Of a DNA stretch of 64,000 nucleotides, positions 8,541 to 17,569 are shown in pieces. The stretch is taken from positions 1,054,001 to 1,118,000 of the forward strand of contig NZ_BAABJI010000002.1 in assembly GCF_039543225.1 (NCBI RefSeq). The letters are read 5' to 3'. The number at the start of each line of letters is the position of its first letter. Within the stretch, counting starts at the first letter, position 1. This DNA is from Mucilaginibacter defluvii. GTDB taxonomy: Bacteria > Bacteroidota > Bacteroidia > Sphingobacteriales > Sphingobacteriaceae. Position numbers and translations under genes: made by a program. The notes beneath the pieces are model-generated. The model had not been told where the DNA came from. It saw only the letters and a program-made list of their open reading frames with translations, and did not search any database.

Positions 8541-10793
8541 TTACTTCTTGGAATACGGACGATCTGCCGGTTTTGTACCCCATTTAAAGTTGGGTTTGTT
8601 GCCCATTACAAAAACCAGTTCGCCGCCCTTCATTAATTCGGTATGGCTAATATAAGCTTTTGTGTATGGTTTTCCGTTTAAGGTAACGCGCTGTATGTAT
8701 TTATTTTCATCGCTGTTATTAAGTGCGGTAAGTTTGAATTTTTTGCCCTCCGGCAGGTTGATCAGCGCTTCGTTAAACAGCGGACTACCAAACACATAGT
8801 TACCATTAGCCGGGTTAACCGGGTAAAAACCTAATGATGATAAAACATACCAGGCCGACATTTGCCCTACGTCCTCATTACCGATGATGCCATCAGTTTT
8901 GGTGGTATAAAAATCCTTCATGATGTAGCGTACCTTTTCGGCTGTTTTCCAGGGCTGCCCAGCGTAAGTGTATAAGTAGGTAATATGGTGGCTCGGCTCG
9001 TTACCGTGCGCGTACTGGCCTATCAAACCTGAAATATCGTTTGATGCTTCGGCACCCATATCGCCTTTGGCAACAAAAAAGGTATCCAGTTTAGCGGTAA
9101 ACTTTTTATCGCCACCCAATAATTTTATCAAGCCCTCCACATCCTGCGGCACCAGCCATTGGTATTGCCAGGCGTTGCCCTCGGTATAATCGCCACGCTC
9201 GTGTATGGAGCGGAACGGATCAAACGGCTCTTTAAACTTACCATCAGCCAGTTTAGCACGAAAGAAACCGGTTTTGCTATCGAAATAGTTTTTGTAGTAA
9301 TTACCCCGTTTACTAAAGTACTCGTAATCGGCCATGTTACCCATCTTCTTCGCCATTTGCGCAGCACTCCAATCGGCCAAAGCATACTCTAAGCCCATTG
9401 ATACGGATTCGGCTGTACTATCCGCAGGTACATAACCCATTAATTTTACGAATTTGATGCCGCGCTCATCACCCATGGCAGTAGCTTTTACCGCTTCCCA
9501 GGCTAATTTTTCGTCAAAGCCTTTGTAACCTTTCAGGTAGGCATCAACCACTACCGGTATAGCGCTGTAACCCACCATACAGTTAGTTTCATTAGCCATC
9601 AGGTGCCATACAGGCAGCTTGCCTTGTTGCTTGTAAATGGCCAGCATGGTGTTTATCATATCGCTTACACGCTCAGGGTGCAACAGTGTGTACATTGGGT
9701 CGGCAGCACGATAGGTATCCCATAACGAAAAGGTGGTCAGGTTATTAAAACCCTCGTTTTTATGCACCTTTTTATCAGTTCCCCAATAATCGCCGTTAAC
9801 ATCATTAAATGCTGATGGTGCTATCATGGTGTGGTACATGGCTGTGTAAAATACCTTTTTCTTGTCCTCATCGGGCGTGGTAATGGCTACTTTGCTCAGT
9901 GCTTTATCCCAAGCGGCTTGCGCCTTGGTTACAGTGCCTGCAAAATCCCAGCCCGGTAATTCGGTTTTCATGTTAAGGGCTGCATTCTCAACACTTACCG
10001 GAGAGATGCCAACTTTTACATAAACCTTTTCGCCGTCTTTAGTAGCGAACGTAATTACCCCTTTAGCCTTAACCGCCTCGATTGATGTACCGGTTTTAAC
10101 AGTGGTGCTGTCATAAACCGTTAGCGTTTTGACAGGTTTTGACAGGATCATGGTAAAAAATATCCGCTGATCAACCGCCCAGCCTTGTGAGTAACGGTAG
10201 CCTGTGATGGTGGTATCGTTCACCAGGGTAAGCGATGTTTTCATCGGCCTGTCCCAGCCTATGCCCTGCTGCAGGTCGATCACGATGTGTGATTGATCGT
10301 TTTTAGGGAAGGTATATTCATGAAAACCTACGCGTGGCGTGGTGGTTAATTTAACACCAATATTATAACGATTTAGCTTTACAGCATAAAAACCGGCCTG
10401 CGCAGTTTCTGACGAACGGTTGAATGTTGATATAAAACCCGATTCCGGATTTTCAAGGCTGCCTTTAGCAACCTTGATCGGGCCAGTGGTTGGCATCAGG
10501 GCAATATCACCCAGATCGCCGATACCCGTACCACTCAGGCGGGTATGGCTAAAGCCAACAATGGTGGTATCGCTGATATGATAGCCCGAACACCAATCCC
10601 AACCTTCAGATACATTTACCGGACCTAATTGTACCGCGCCAAAGGGAACGTTGGCGCCCATGAACACGTGACCATGAAAGCCCGTACCAATGTACGGATC
10701 AACATATTTTGAAAGGCCCGTTGGTTTGCCCTGCCCGAATGCCCCTCCGCACAATGCCGCCAGTGCAAACAGCGAGAAAATACTTTTTTTCAT
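8541..10793 (-). CDS. Alpha-mannosidase, glycoside hydrolase family 92
   Basis: A 750-residue secreted calcium-dependent exo-alpha-mannosidase. I place the start at the ATG at 10793 because it opens directly into a signal peptide (MKKSIFSLFALAALCGGAFGQ); an upstream in-frame start would add 12 residues that spoil it. The GH92 N-terminal domain begins YVDPYIGTGFHGHVF. The catalytic alpha/alpha barrel carries the family motifs GNEPSHH, which holds the proposed acid, and GNEDVGQMSAW, which holds the proposed bases. The family acts on alpha-1,2, -1,3, -1,4 and -1,6 mannosides, chiefly of N-glycans. It follows the GH2 gene by 50 bp. Linkage preference cannot be read from the sequence. Confidence 0.93.
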   Translation of the reverse strand: MKKSIFSLFALAALCGGAFGQGKPTGLSKYVDPYIGTGFHGHVFMGANVPFGAVQLGPVNVSEGWDWCSGYHISDTTIVGFSHTRLSGTGIGDLGDIALMPTTGPIKVAKGSLENPESGFISTFNRSSETAQAGFYAVKLNRYNIGVKLTTTPRVGFHEYTFPKNDQSHIVIDLQQGIGWDRPMKTSLTLVNDTTITGYRYSQGWAVDQRIFFTMILSKPVKTLTVYDSTTVKTGTSIEAVKAKGVITFATKDGEKVYVKVGISPVSVENAALNMKTELPGWDFAGTVTKAQAAWDKALSKVAITTPDEDKKKVFYTAMYHTMIAPSAFNDVNGDYWGTDKKVHKNEGFNNLTTFSLWDTYRAADPMYTLLHPERVSDMINTMLAIYKQQGKLPVWHLMANETNCMVGYSAIPVVVDAYLKGYKGFDEKLAWEAVKATAMGDERGIKFVKLMGYVPADSTAESVSMGLEYALADWSAAQMAKKMGNMADYEYFSKRGNYYKNYFDSKTGFFRAKLADGKFKEPFDPFRSIHERGDYTEGNAWQYQWLVPQDVEGLIKLLGGDKKFTAKLDTFFVAKGDMGAEASNDISGLIGQYAHGNEPSHHITYLYTYAGQPWKTAEKVRYIMKDFYTTKTDGIIGNEDVGQMSAWYVLSSLGFYPVNPANGNYVFGSPLFNEALINLPEGKKFKLTALNNSDENKYIQRVTLNGKPYTKAYISHTELMKGGELVFVMGNKPNFKWGTKPADRPYSKK

Positions 10794-10843
10794 TTGTTTT
10801 GTTTTGTAGACTATTAAATAGCCCGCCAATTTAGCCCTAATTC

Positions 10844-13513
10844 TTAATTAACAGCGATGCTTATTTCCTTTAAGTTCCATCCGCTAACGGTTACTGCCGG
10901 TGTGGCGGTATGCAGTTTCGGATCGTAATCAACAGTCACCGTTTTGCTGGTGCCCGGCAATACCGATACATAGTTGTCACTATAAAAAACAGGTAACATG
11001 CGCTCTTTTGTAGTGCTGTTTAATAATGATACACGGTTAAAGAATGCCAGTGGCGTGTTAGCCGGGTTAGTTAATGTTACTTCAACCTTGCCGTTAGCTG
11101 CCTTTTTAGCCGTAGCGGTTACTTTTGAAGCGGCCATGTTTTTCAGGCCTGAATACTCGCCCTTAGCATCGGCAACCCAATAAATATTTTCGCTGATTAT
11201 TTTTTGGGTATGATCCTGTAGTTGCAATACCAGGAAGGCGCCTTTATCCTTTGCTACTTCATCTAATTGCTTTTTTACTGACAGGTACCTCTTGGTGGTG
11301 GTTGGCGTAACATCCGCGAATACTTGTGTTATCGGTGTCTCCTTACCGTCCAAATCAAGTATCTTGGCAACGATCATCAGGTTGGTATGCGTTTTAAAGG
11401 TATTATTGGCAACCATCACCATACCATCGCCAGGGTTGTACATAATGTGCAGCGGCTGGCTGCCGTTGGTTAAGCCGTACAGGCAAGCATTTGGGTCGAG
11501 GTAATAATCATACATCTGGCCGCGCATGGCCGTCCACGGGTTTTGTGTTTTCCAGATGATGACACCGGTATACCAATCCCACATGTGCGAGCTAAAGCCT
11601 TCCATCAGGGCACGATACTGATCATAATTTATCAATTGTGCTTTTTCGGCAAAATCCTCGGCATCCTGAGGCTTACCGTACTTGTCAATAAAGCCATCGT
11701 AACCGATATACTTATGATAATCCCATACCGAATCAACCTTTGATTTACCGGTTGACGCGTCAAACTCCGGCGCAACCATATTTTCTTTAGGGATGAATCT
11801 TTTTAACGAGGTATAATCGCTTACCCCTACCGAGCCTACCTCGGAGTTGAAAGGGTACGTTTTAAAATCCCAGAAAACAGATAACGGTTGGATGCCGTAC
11901 GGGCCATCGCCATTACCACCTAATACGTTGCGCGACATGAGCTCTGAATTGGAGTAGGATACGAACCAGCGGGTTGGATCAAGCTTAGGGAAAACGGTAT
12001 CCTGCAATGCAGCCAGGATATCCTGCGGAGGCGTGATCTCGTTACCGCCGCACCATAAGGCCAGCGACGGATAGTTACGTACCATCTTCACCTGGTCAGA
12101 TACTGAACGCATGTACAGGTCATGATCATCCGGATATTTACGGCGCGTCCACTGATCTTCAGCCTTCATCGGGTCAACCCAACGACCGTTACAATCGCCT
12201 GATCCCCATAGATCCTGGAATACCAGCAAACCATATCTATCGCAAGCCTTGTAAAACTCAGGGCGCTCAACAATAGCGCCACCCCAAATGCGGATTAGGT
12301 TCAGGTTCATATCACGGTGATAGCGAACCTCGGCATCATAACGCATATCCGAGAAGCGCAACATCGCGTCGGATATGATCCAGTTACCGCCTTTGATGAA
12401 TATCTTTTGACCGTTAACATTAACCTGGCGGCTTTCGGTTTTCTCGTTCCAGTTGGTGGTAATTTGCCTTACGCCTACCTCAACATCTTCTTTTGACGAT
12501 ACCTTATTATCGGCAGTTAAAAACTCAATACGCAAGTTGTAAAGGTTTTGCTCGCCGTAACCATTAGGCCACCACAGTTTCGGGTTTTTAAGCACGTAAT
12601 CATCCAACTGAACATCCTGAGATGATGATGGCTTTAGGATGATCTTTTTTGAAACCGAACCACCTGCAATCGTGTAACGCAGCGTACCGGTTACCGGTTG
12701 CGCCGTAGGGTTTTGTACGGTTGCAGCCACCTTAATAGTAGCCGGAGCTTGCGGACCTTCAGGCTGGCGCACACCCGGAACTAAAGTAATTACATGTGGA
12801 TTTAAGATAGCAACAGCGCCGGTTTTTTCAATGATTACCTTATCCCATATACCGGTATTTCGGTCGCGCATGGGTTGTATCCAGTCCCATCCTGCGGTGT
12901 ACTGCAGACCTACGCCCTTGGCAATGGTACCATCACCACCCTGGCCACCGTTAGGATTGCCCACCACATCGGGCGGGTGAACGATGATAGCCAAGCGGTT
13001 GCTGCCATTTTTAGCCAGCCACTTGGTAATATTATAACGCTGACGAAGGAACATGCCCTTATGCAGGTTTGCATTCAGTTTATGGCCGTTCAAATAGATA
13101 TCTGAGCTGTAATTAACGCCACGCAGGTTCAAATAAACCTGGTTATTACCTTGTGGAGCGGCTTCCTTAAAATCCTTTACAAACCAGTAGGTATAGTAAT
13201 CGCGGCCAATCTTGTAAATATCAGGTATACGCTGGTTGTTCATGCCGTAAAACGGATCAGGCACCTGCTTGTTATTGAGCTGGGTAGTTAAAACCGTACC
13301 CGGTACGGTAGCCTTTTCCCAATCTGTGGTAGCGAATGAGGCTTGCGACATTTTTACGCCACCAGCCTGTACTGTTGATGCCTTTTTGCATAACCAGCCT
13401 TCATTTAACTCGTATGTGGTTTGTGCCTTTGCGGCAGATAAGCTAAGGGCCATGAGTAAACCCGAGCCTAAACCGATATGTGCTTTTAAAATACTTTTAC
13501 TGTTGATCTTCAA
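10844..13513 (-). CDS. Glycoside hydrolase family 2, beta-mannosidase / exo-beta-glucosaminidase type
   Basis: An 889-residue secreted retaining exo-glycosidase. The only workable start is a TTG at 13513: no in-frame ATG lies between it and the upstream gene, and the next ATG (13453) would leave almost no signal peptide. Residues 1-30 are the signal peptide ending AKA. A sugar-binding domain (about 35-230) and an immunoglobulin-like domain (about 235-345) precede the catalytic barrel. The acid/base is E492 in CGGNE and the likely nucleophile E558 in FNSEVG. C-terminal beta domains follow. The closest groups I recognise are exo-beta-D-glucosaminidases and mannosylglycoprotein endo-beta-mannosidases. 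The neighbouring N-glycan-type enzymes favour cleavage of the Man-beta-1,4-GlcNAc core. Confidence 0.85.
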   Translation of the reverse strand: MKINSKSILKAHIGLGSGLLMALSLSAAKAQTTYELNEGWLCKKASTVQAGGVKMSQASFATTDWEKATVPGTVLTTQLNNKQVPDPFYGMNNQRIPDIYKIGRDYYTYWFVKDFKEAAPQGNNQVYLNLRGVNYSSDIYLNGHKLNANLHKGMFLRQRYNITKWLAKNGSNRLAIIVHPPDVVGNPNGGQGGDGTIAKGVGLQYTAGWDWIQPMRDRNTGIWDKVIIEKTGAVAILNPHVITLVPGVRQPEGPQAPATIKVAATVQNPTAQPVTGTLRYTIAGGSVSKKIILKPSSSQDVQLDDYVLKNPKLWWPNGYGEQNLYNLRIEFLTADNKVSSKEDVEVGVRQITTNWNEKTESRQVNVNGQKIFIKGGNWIISDAMLRFSDMRYDAEVRYHRDMNLNLIRIWGGAIVERPEFYKACDRYGLLVFQDLWGSGDCNGRWVDPMKAEDQWTRRKYPDDHDLYMRSVSDQVKMVRNYPSLALWCGGNEITPPQDILAALQDTVFPKLDPTRWFVSYSNSELMSRNVLGGNGDGPYGIQPLSVFWDFKTYPFNSEVGSVGVSDYTSLKRFIPKENMVAPEFDASTGKSKVDSVWDYHKYIGYDGFIDKYGKPQDAEDFAEKAQLINYDQYRALMEGFSSHMWDWYTGVIIWKTQNPWTAMRGQMYDYYLDPNACLYGLTNGSQPLHIMYNPGDGMVMVANNTFKTHTNLMIVAKILDLDGKETPITQVFADVTPTTTKRYLSVKKQLDEVAKDKGAFLVLQLQDHTQKIISENIYWVADAKGEYSGLKNMAASKVTATAKKAANGKVEVTLTNPANTPLAFFNRVSLLNSTTKERMLPVFYSDNYVSVLPGTSKTVTVDYDPKLHTATPAVTVSGWNLKEISIAVN

Positions 13514-13537
13514 AACGATAAATGATTTATATAAAAT

Positions 13538-14983
13538 TTAGTAGACGATTTTAAAACCGGCGGCCTCTTTTAAACCTGCCTGCTGATAAAGCGCTTTGTA
13601 ATTGCTCACCACTATACCATCGGCACCGGCCTTCCATTTTACCTTTTGTTTGCCGCCCATTAGCAATACCTGCTTAGGCTTACCCATACCCTCAATGTTA
13701 ATGGTTACGTTATCGCCTTGTTCACCCTCAGGTAATACAAAGGCATAGGCCACTTTTTTATCTTTCGATTTGGTATAGAATACATTACCATTTGAATATG
13801 GCGCAACGGCCCGTGAGTTATATATACCCTCACCATTGATTTTGATCCACGCTCCAATCGATTTCAAACGATCGTAAGCAACGGGGTCCCAATCGCCGTC
13901 AGGACCCGGGCCGATATTCATCAGCAGGTTACCGCCGCGCGATACTATTTTAACCAAAAGGTCAATAACATCATGTGCCGATTTGTATTTATCGCCCGGC
14001 ACATAGCTCCATGAGTTACCCATGGTAATACAGCTCTCCCACGGATAGCTTAACGGTTTTTCGGGTACTTCCTGTTCAGGGGTGGTATAATTTTCGTATT
14101 GGCCGGCAACGGTACGGTCAACCACCATTAAACCCGGCTGGTGCTGCCTTGCCATTGCGGCTATCTTCGGCATGTCAATATCCTGGTTAAATTTGATGCC
14201 GCGCTGCCAGTCAACCGCCGTATCAATGGTTTCCTTGGGCCTAACCCAGCCGCCATCCAGCCATAAAATATCTACCTTGCCGTAGCCGGTCATTAATTCC
14301 TCTATCTGGTTGTAAGTGAATTTTTTGAAAGCATCCCAGCGCTCCGGGTATTTAGCCGGGTCATAATTCACATTACGATCCTTGGGCGGGAAGTATGGCC
14401 ACCAGTAATCCTTTGAATGCCAATCGGGTTTTGAAAAGTATGCGCCGATCATGAAGTTCTGTTTCCTGAAGGCGTTAAATATCTCCTTGGTAACGTTAGC
14501 CCTTGGATTAGTTGAGAAGGGCGTTTTTTTATCCGTTATCTTATAGTCTGTCTGCTTAGTATCAAACATACTAAAGCCATCATGGTGCTTGGTGGTGAAA
14601 ACCACGTATTTCATACCGGCTTCGTTAGCTGCCTTCACCCATTTTTCGGGATTGAACTTTACCGGGTTAAAGGTTGTTTGCAGGTTTTCGTACGCCTTAA
14701 GGTAATTATTGTAAGTATCTGAATACGGGCCTTTTCGCTGCGTCCAGCCTTCATCTTCAGGGCAAATGCTCCAGCTTTCAACCACGCCCCACTGGCTGTA
14801 AGTACCCCAGTGCATAAACAGGCCGAATTTCAGGTCCTGCCATTGGGCAAGTTTGGCCACCACCAGCGGGTCGGTCGGTTTTTCGTACTTTTTAGACAAG
14901 TTGTGTGCCTGCCCTAAAACGCCCGTACTGTACAGCATAGCTGCCGCAGCAAAGGCTTTACATATAGTAGATTTACTTATCAT
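13538..14983 (-). CDS. Alpha-L-fucosidase, glycoside hydrolase family 29 (type A-like)
   Basis: A 481-residue secreted fucosidase. The ATG at 14983 is preferred to an in-frame TTG one codon upstream. A signal peptide ends near GVLGQ. The catalytic barrel begins LKFGLFMHWGTYSQWG and contains FTTKHHDGFSMFDT and the nucleophile D243 in LWLDGGWV. This layout is closer to the broad-specificity GH29-A group than the fucosidase at 5585. A short C-terminal beta domain follows. The first 11 bases overlap the end of the ROK regulator gene, so translation is probably coupled, and the GH2 gene follows after 24 bp. Confidence 0.92.
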   Translation of the reverse strand: MISKSTICKAFAAAAMLYSTGVLGQAHNLSKKYEKPTDPLVVAKLAQWQDLKFGLFMHWGTYSQWGVVESWSICPEDEGWTQRKGPYSDTYNNYLKAYENLQTTFNPVKFNPEKWVKAANEAGMKYVVFTTKHHDGFSMFDTKQTDYKITDKKTPFSTNPRANVTKEIFNAFRKQNFMIGAYFSKPDWHSKDYWWPYFPPKDRNVNYDPAKYPERWDAFKKFTYNQIEELMTGYGKVDILWLDGGWVRPKETIDTAVDWQRGIKFNQDIDMPKIAAMARQHQPGLMVVDRTVAGQYENYTTPEQEVPEKPLSYPWESCITMGNSWSYVPGDKYKSAHDVIDLLVKIVSRGGNLLMNIGPGPDGDWDPVAYDRLKSIGAWIKINGEGIYNSRAVAPYSNGNVFYTKSKDKKVAYAFVLPEGEQGDNVTINIEGMGKPKQVLLMGGKQKVKWKAGADGIVVSNYKALYQQAGLKEAAGFKIVY

Positions 14984-16196
14984 CAATGGTAACCGCTTTA
15001 TTTTGTAATGCGTTTATCTTATTAATTAACGGCTGGCCCAAATGCTCAATAACCAGTACCGAGCCACCCAGCAACTGTGCTTTAACGTTAAGCTTTGATA
15101 TAACCAGTTCGGTGTCGTTAGCCAATTGCGGTATGCAATGCTCATAAATGGCCTGCTGTATGGGCGACAGCCATAACTTACCAATAACACTGCCCTTGCC
15201 GCTCAAAACAATCGTGGATGGGTTCATGATGTGGATCAGCATAGCCAGTCCGCGCCCCACATTGTAAGCCGCTTCTGATATTAATTTTACCGACAGCATA
15301 TCCCCTTTAATTGCCTCGTTAATAATAGCATTTGCATCAACCACGTCGTAGTTTTTCAGGCTGCTTTTTTGGCCGTTCTGCATTTCAAGCACGGCATTTT
15401 CAGTAATCGCTATTAAGGATGAATCCGTTTCCAGGCATCCGCGCTTACCGCACTTACATATTTTACCGTTGTTAACCAGCGATATATGGCTAAACTCGCC
15501 CGCCAGGCCACTATGCCCGCGAAATACCTTGTTATCGAGTATCATGCCCAGACCTATGCCCCAGCCCAGGTTAAGTATCATAGCATCGTTCTGTTCAACG
15601 GCAGCCCCAAACTTTTGCTCGCCCAAGGCTATCGCGGTTGAGTCATTTTCGATAAATACAGGCAAACCTAAACCCTGCTGTAGCTTTTCGGCCAGCGTAG
15701 TATCTGCATCAACATGCAAATAGCTTAAGTTTATGCCCCGCTCCGTGGCAATAAAACCAGGCATAGTAATGCCTACGCTCAAAAACCTGTCGGCACTTAT
15801 ACCCGTACTTCTAATATACTGATCAATACGGGCTACAAGCTCATCAGCCTGCATATCGTAAATTACAATTTTTTCCTTTACAATATCCTTTACAAACTGG
15901 TTGTTAAGGTTGAGCACCGCGTATTCAATATCATACTGGCTCATGGCTACAGATACGATAAAAAATGTATCAGGCACAAGTGAATACTTCAATGGCTTGC
16001 GGCCACCGTTTGAGTCGGCATATCCTTTTTTCTCAATAACACCTGCCTTTATCAGTCCGTTTATTACCTTAACGGTATAAGGTATACTTTTATTGATATA
16101 ATTACTTATTTCGGTGCCCGATAACGCGTTATGATAGCACAAGCATTGTATAATGTTGGCATTATCATTCAATACAGACAGATCAGGTTGTAACAT
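14973..16196 (-). CDS. ROK-family transcriptional regulator
   Basis: A 407-residue NagC/XylR-type protein. Residues 12-70 are a winged helix-turn-helix (GTEISNYINKSIPYTVKVI), and the rest is a ROK sugar-kinase fold. It has the sugar/phosphate loop VGITMPG (141-147), the ENDSTA segment (183-188) with the catalytic-type aspartate D185, and the zinc site formed by H237 and C247, C249, C254 (CKCGKRGCLE). Because the sugar site and catalytic aspartate are intact, it may bind or even phosphorylate a monosaccharide. It lies inside the susCD-glycosidase gene run, 17 bp after the PAP2 gene, and overlaps the fucosidase gene. It is the only specific regulator in this locus and the obvious candidate for its control. 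Confidence 0.9.
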   Translation of the reverse strand: MLQPDLSVLNDNANIIQCLCYHNALSGTEISNYINKSIPYTVKVINGLIKAGVIEKKGYADSNGGRKPLKYSLVPDTFFIVSVAMSQYDIEYAVLNLNNQFVKDIVKEKIVIYDMQADELVARIDQYIRSTGISADRFLSVGITMPGFIATERGINLSYLHVDADTTLAEKLQQGLGLPVFIENDSTAIALGEQKFGAAVEQNDAMILNLGWGIGLGMILDNKVFRGHSGLAGEFSHISLVNNGKICKCGKRGCLETDSSLIAITENAVLEMQNGQKSSLKNYDVVDANAIINEAIKGDMLSVKLISEAAYNVGRGLAMLIHIMNPSTIVLSGKGSVIGKLWLSPIQQAIYEHCIPQLANDTELVISKLNVKAQLLGGSVLVIEHLGQPLINKINALQNKAVTIDDK

Positions 16197-16213
16197 ATTC
16201 CCTCGCTTACTTA

Positions 16214-17569
16214 TTATTTACCTTGTTTAATACATGGCTTAACGCCTGCTTCCTTCATCCTGGCTATGATATAGCCGGCTACATTTTTTCCTTGTGTACT
16301 GCCTGTTTCTATACTTTCTATATAATGTATTCCTCCGTAAAATCTCGACATTCCGGCTTCATCAGCTGCCTGGCGGAATGAGTTGAATGATCGTTTTCCG
16401 CTTCCGAAAGGTAGTTCGGTATCATCCTCGTATTTAAAATTATCGCCCAACATATAGGTAAGTACCTCAGCCGATGCTGCTGATACTACCGAATGCCCGC
16501 TGGTATATTCGGGGAATGGCGGCGTTTGTAAAATCGGCTGCCATTTTACATCCATATACCGGTTAATGAATGTTTCGGGCCGGATGCGGTTAGTAGCGAA
16601 TTTTTCTTCCCAACAGGCAATGAACGAGTCCATAAGGGTTAAGCCTTCCAAAGTCAGCAAGCATATTGTTTCATCAAACGTAAGCTTTGCCTGTTTTGAT
16701 ACCAGCGCGGTAATATGCATCCAATGCCCGCCCGGACTTATCTTTTTATACCCGATAGACATATGGCCTGAAGTGGTTATTGCAAACGGGTTACAATCCC
16801 AAAAAAGCGCCTGGTTAATCTGGTCATCAGTCAGTTTTTTTGATACCTGGTAAACCTCTTTCACCTGCTTGTAAAAAGCCGAAGTTGAATCTTTACTAAA
16901 CGGTGTAAGCGGAGCCGGTTTACATTGCGTGGCCGTATCAAGCACCATTGTGCGTATAGTTCGCCAGTTAGGTTCAACCGCCTCAAAATATCCCGGCGGG
17001 GTTGGGTACCAGTAGCCTTCGCCTTGTAACGGCGTATAGCGTTTCAGGGCGCTAAGTTTGTTGTACCTGTCGCCTTTTGAAAAATTAACCGCATCAATTG
17101 CTGCCTGCTGCCCTACCTTTATCGAATTATCGATAACTTCCTGCTTGATACCGGTTTTCTTCACCTGTGTGATGAAAGCGTCCTGATCATCCTTAATCAA
17201 AAATCCTGATGGCAGCATGAGCTTAGCGGTTTCAAGAATACTGTAATAGCTGGCTATGCGGTAATCATAAGCCATTTTTACAGTATCTATACCATGCGTA
17301 GGCGAATAGCTTTTGATCAGTTTATTAAGCAGTGGCACATTATTATCATGCGCGTTAACAATATTATACGCGCCCAGCATACAGTAAGCGTAATAGCGCG
17401 CGGCTACGGGCGGACTAACCACATCGTGTACCATTACCATGCTCACGTTATGCAGCGCGTGCCCCGGCCACATATAATCCGGGAAACTTTTGGCGCGTTG
17501 CTGTGCAAGTCCCGCTACGGCATTAAATAACAGGATAACAAATACTAACCTTTGTAAAATTCTCTTCAT
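16214..17569 (-). CDS. Vanadium-dependent haloperoxidase / PAP2-type acid phosphatase
   Basis: A 451-residue secreted protein with a signal peptide (1-23, ending AGLAQQ). The C-terminal part has all three parts of the vanadate/phosphate-binding signature of the haloperoxidase-PAP2 superfamily: KFATNRIRP (K-x6-RP), YTSGHSVVS and SRFYGGIHY (SR-x5-H). This is an intact active site, for either vanadate-dependent halide oxidation or phosphate-ester hydrolysis; the sequence alone does not decide. It shares one base with the preceding FG-GAP gene (TGATG), so translation is coupled. Such pairs recur next to SusCD systems in Bacteroidota, to my knowledge without an assigned function. Confidence 0.85.
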   Translation of the reverse strand: MKRILQRLVFVILLFNAVAGLAQQRAKSFPDYMWPGHALHNVSMVMVHDVVSPPVAARYYAYCMLGAYNIVNAHDNNVPLLNKLIKSYSPTHGIDTVKMAYDYRIASYYSILETAKLMLPSGFLIKDDQDAFITQVKKTGIKQEVIDNSIKVGQQAAIDAVNFSKGDRYNKLSALKRYTPLQGEGYWYPTPPGYFEAVEPNWRTIRTMVLDTATQCKPAPLTPFSKDSTSAFYKQVKEVYQVSKKLTDDQINQALFWDCNPFAITTSGHMSIGYKKISPGGHWMHITALVSKQAKLTFDETICLLTLEGLTLMDSFIACWEEKFATNRIRPETFINRYMDVKWQPILQTPPFPEYTSGHSVVSAASAEVLTYMLGDNFKYEDDTELPFGSGKRSFNSFRQAADEAGMSRFYGGIHYIESIETGSTQGKNVAGYIIARMKEAGVKPCIKQGK

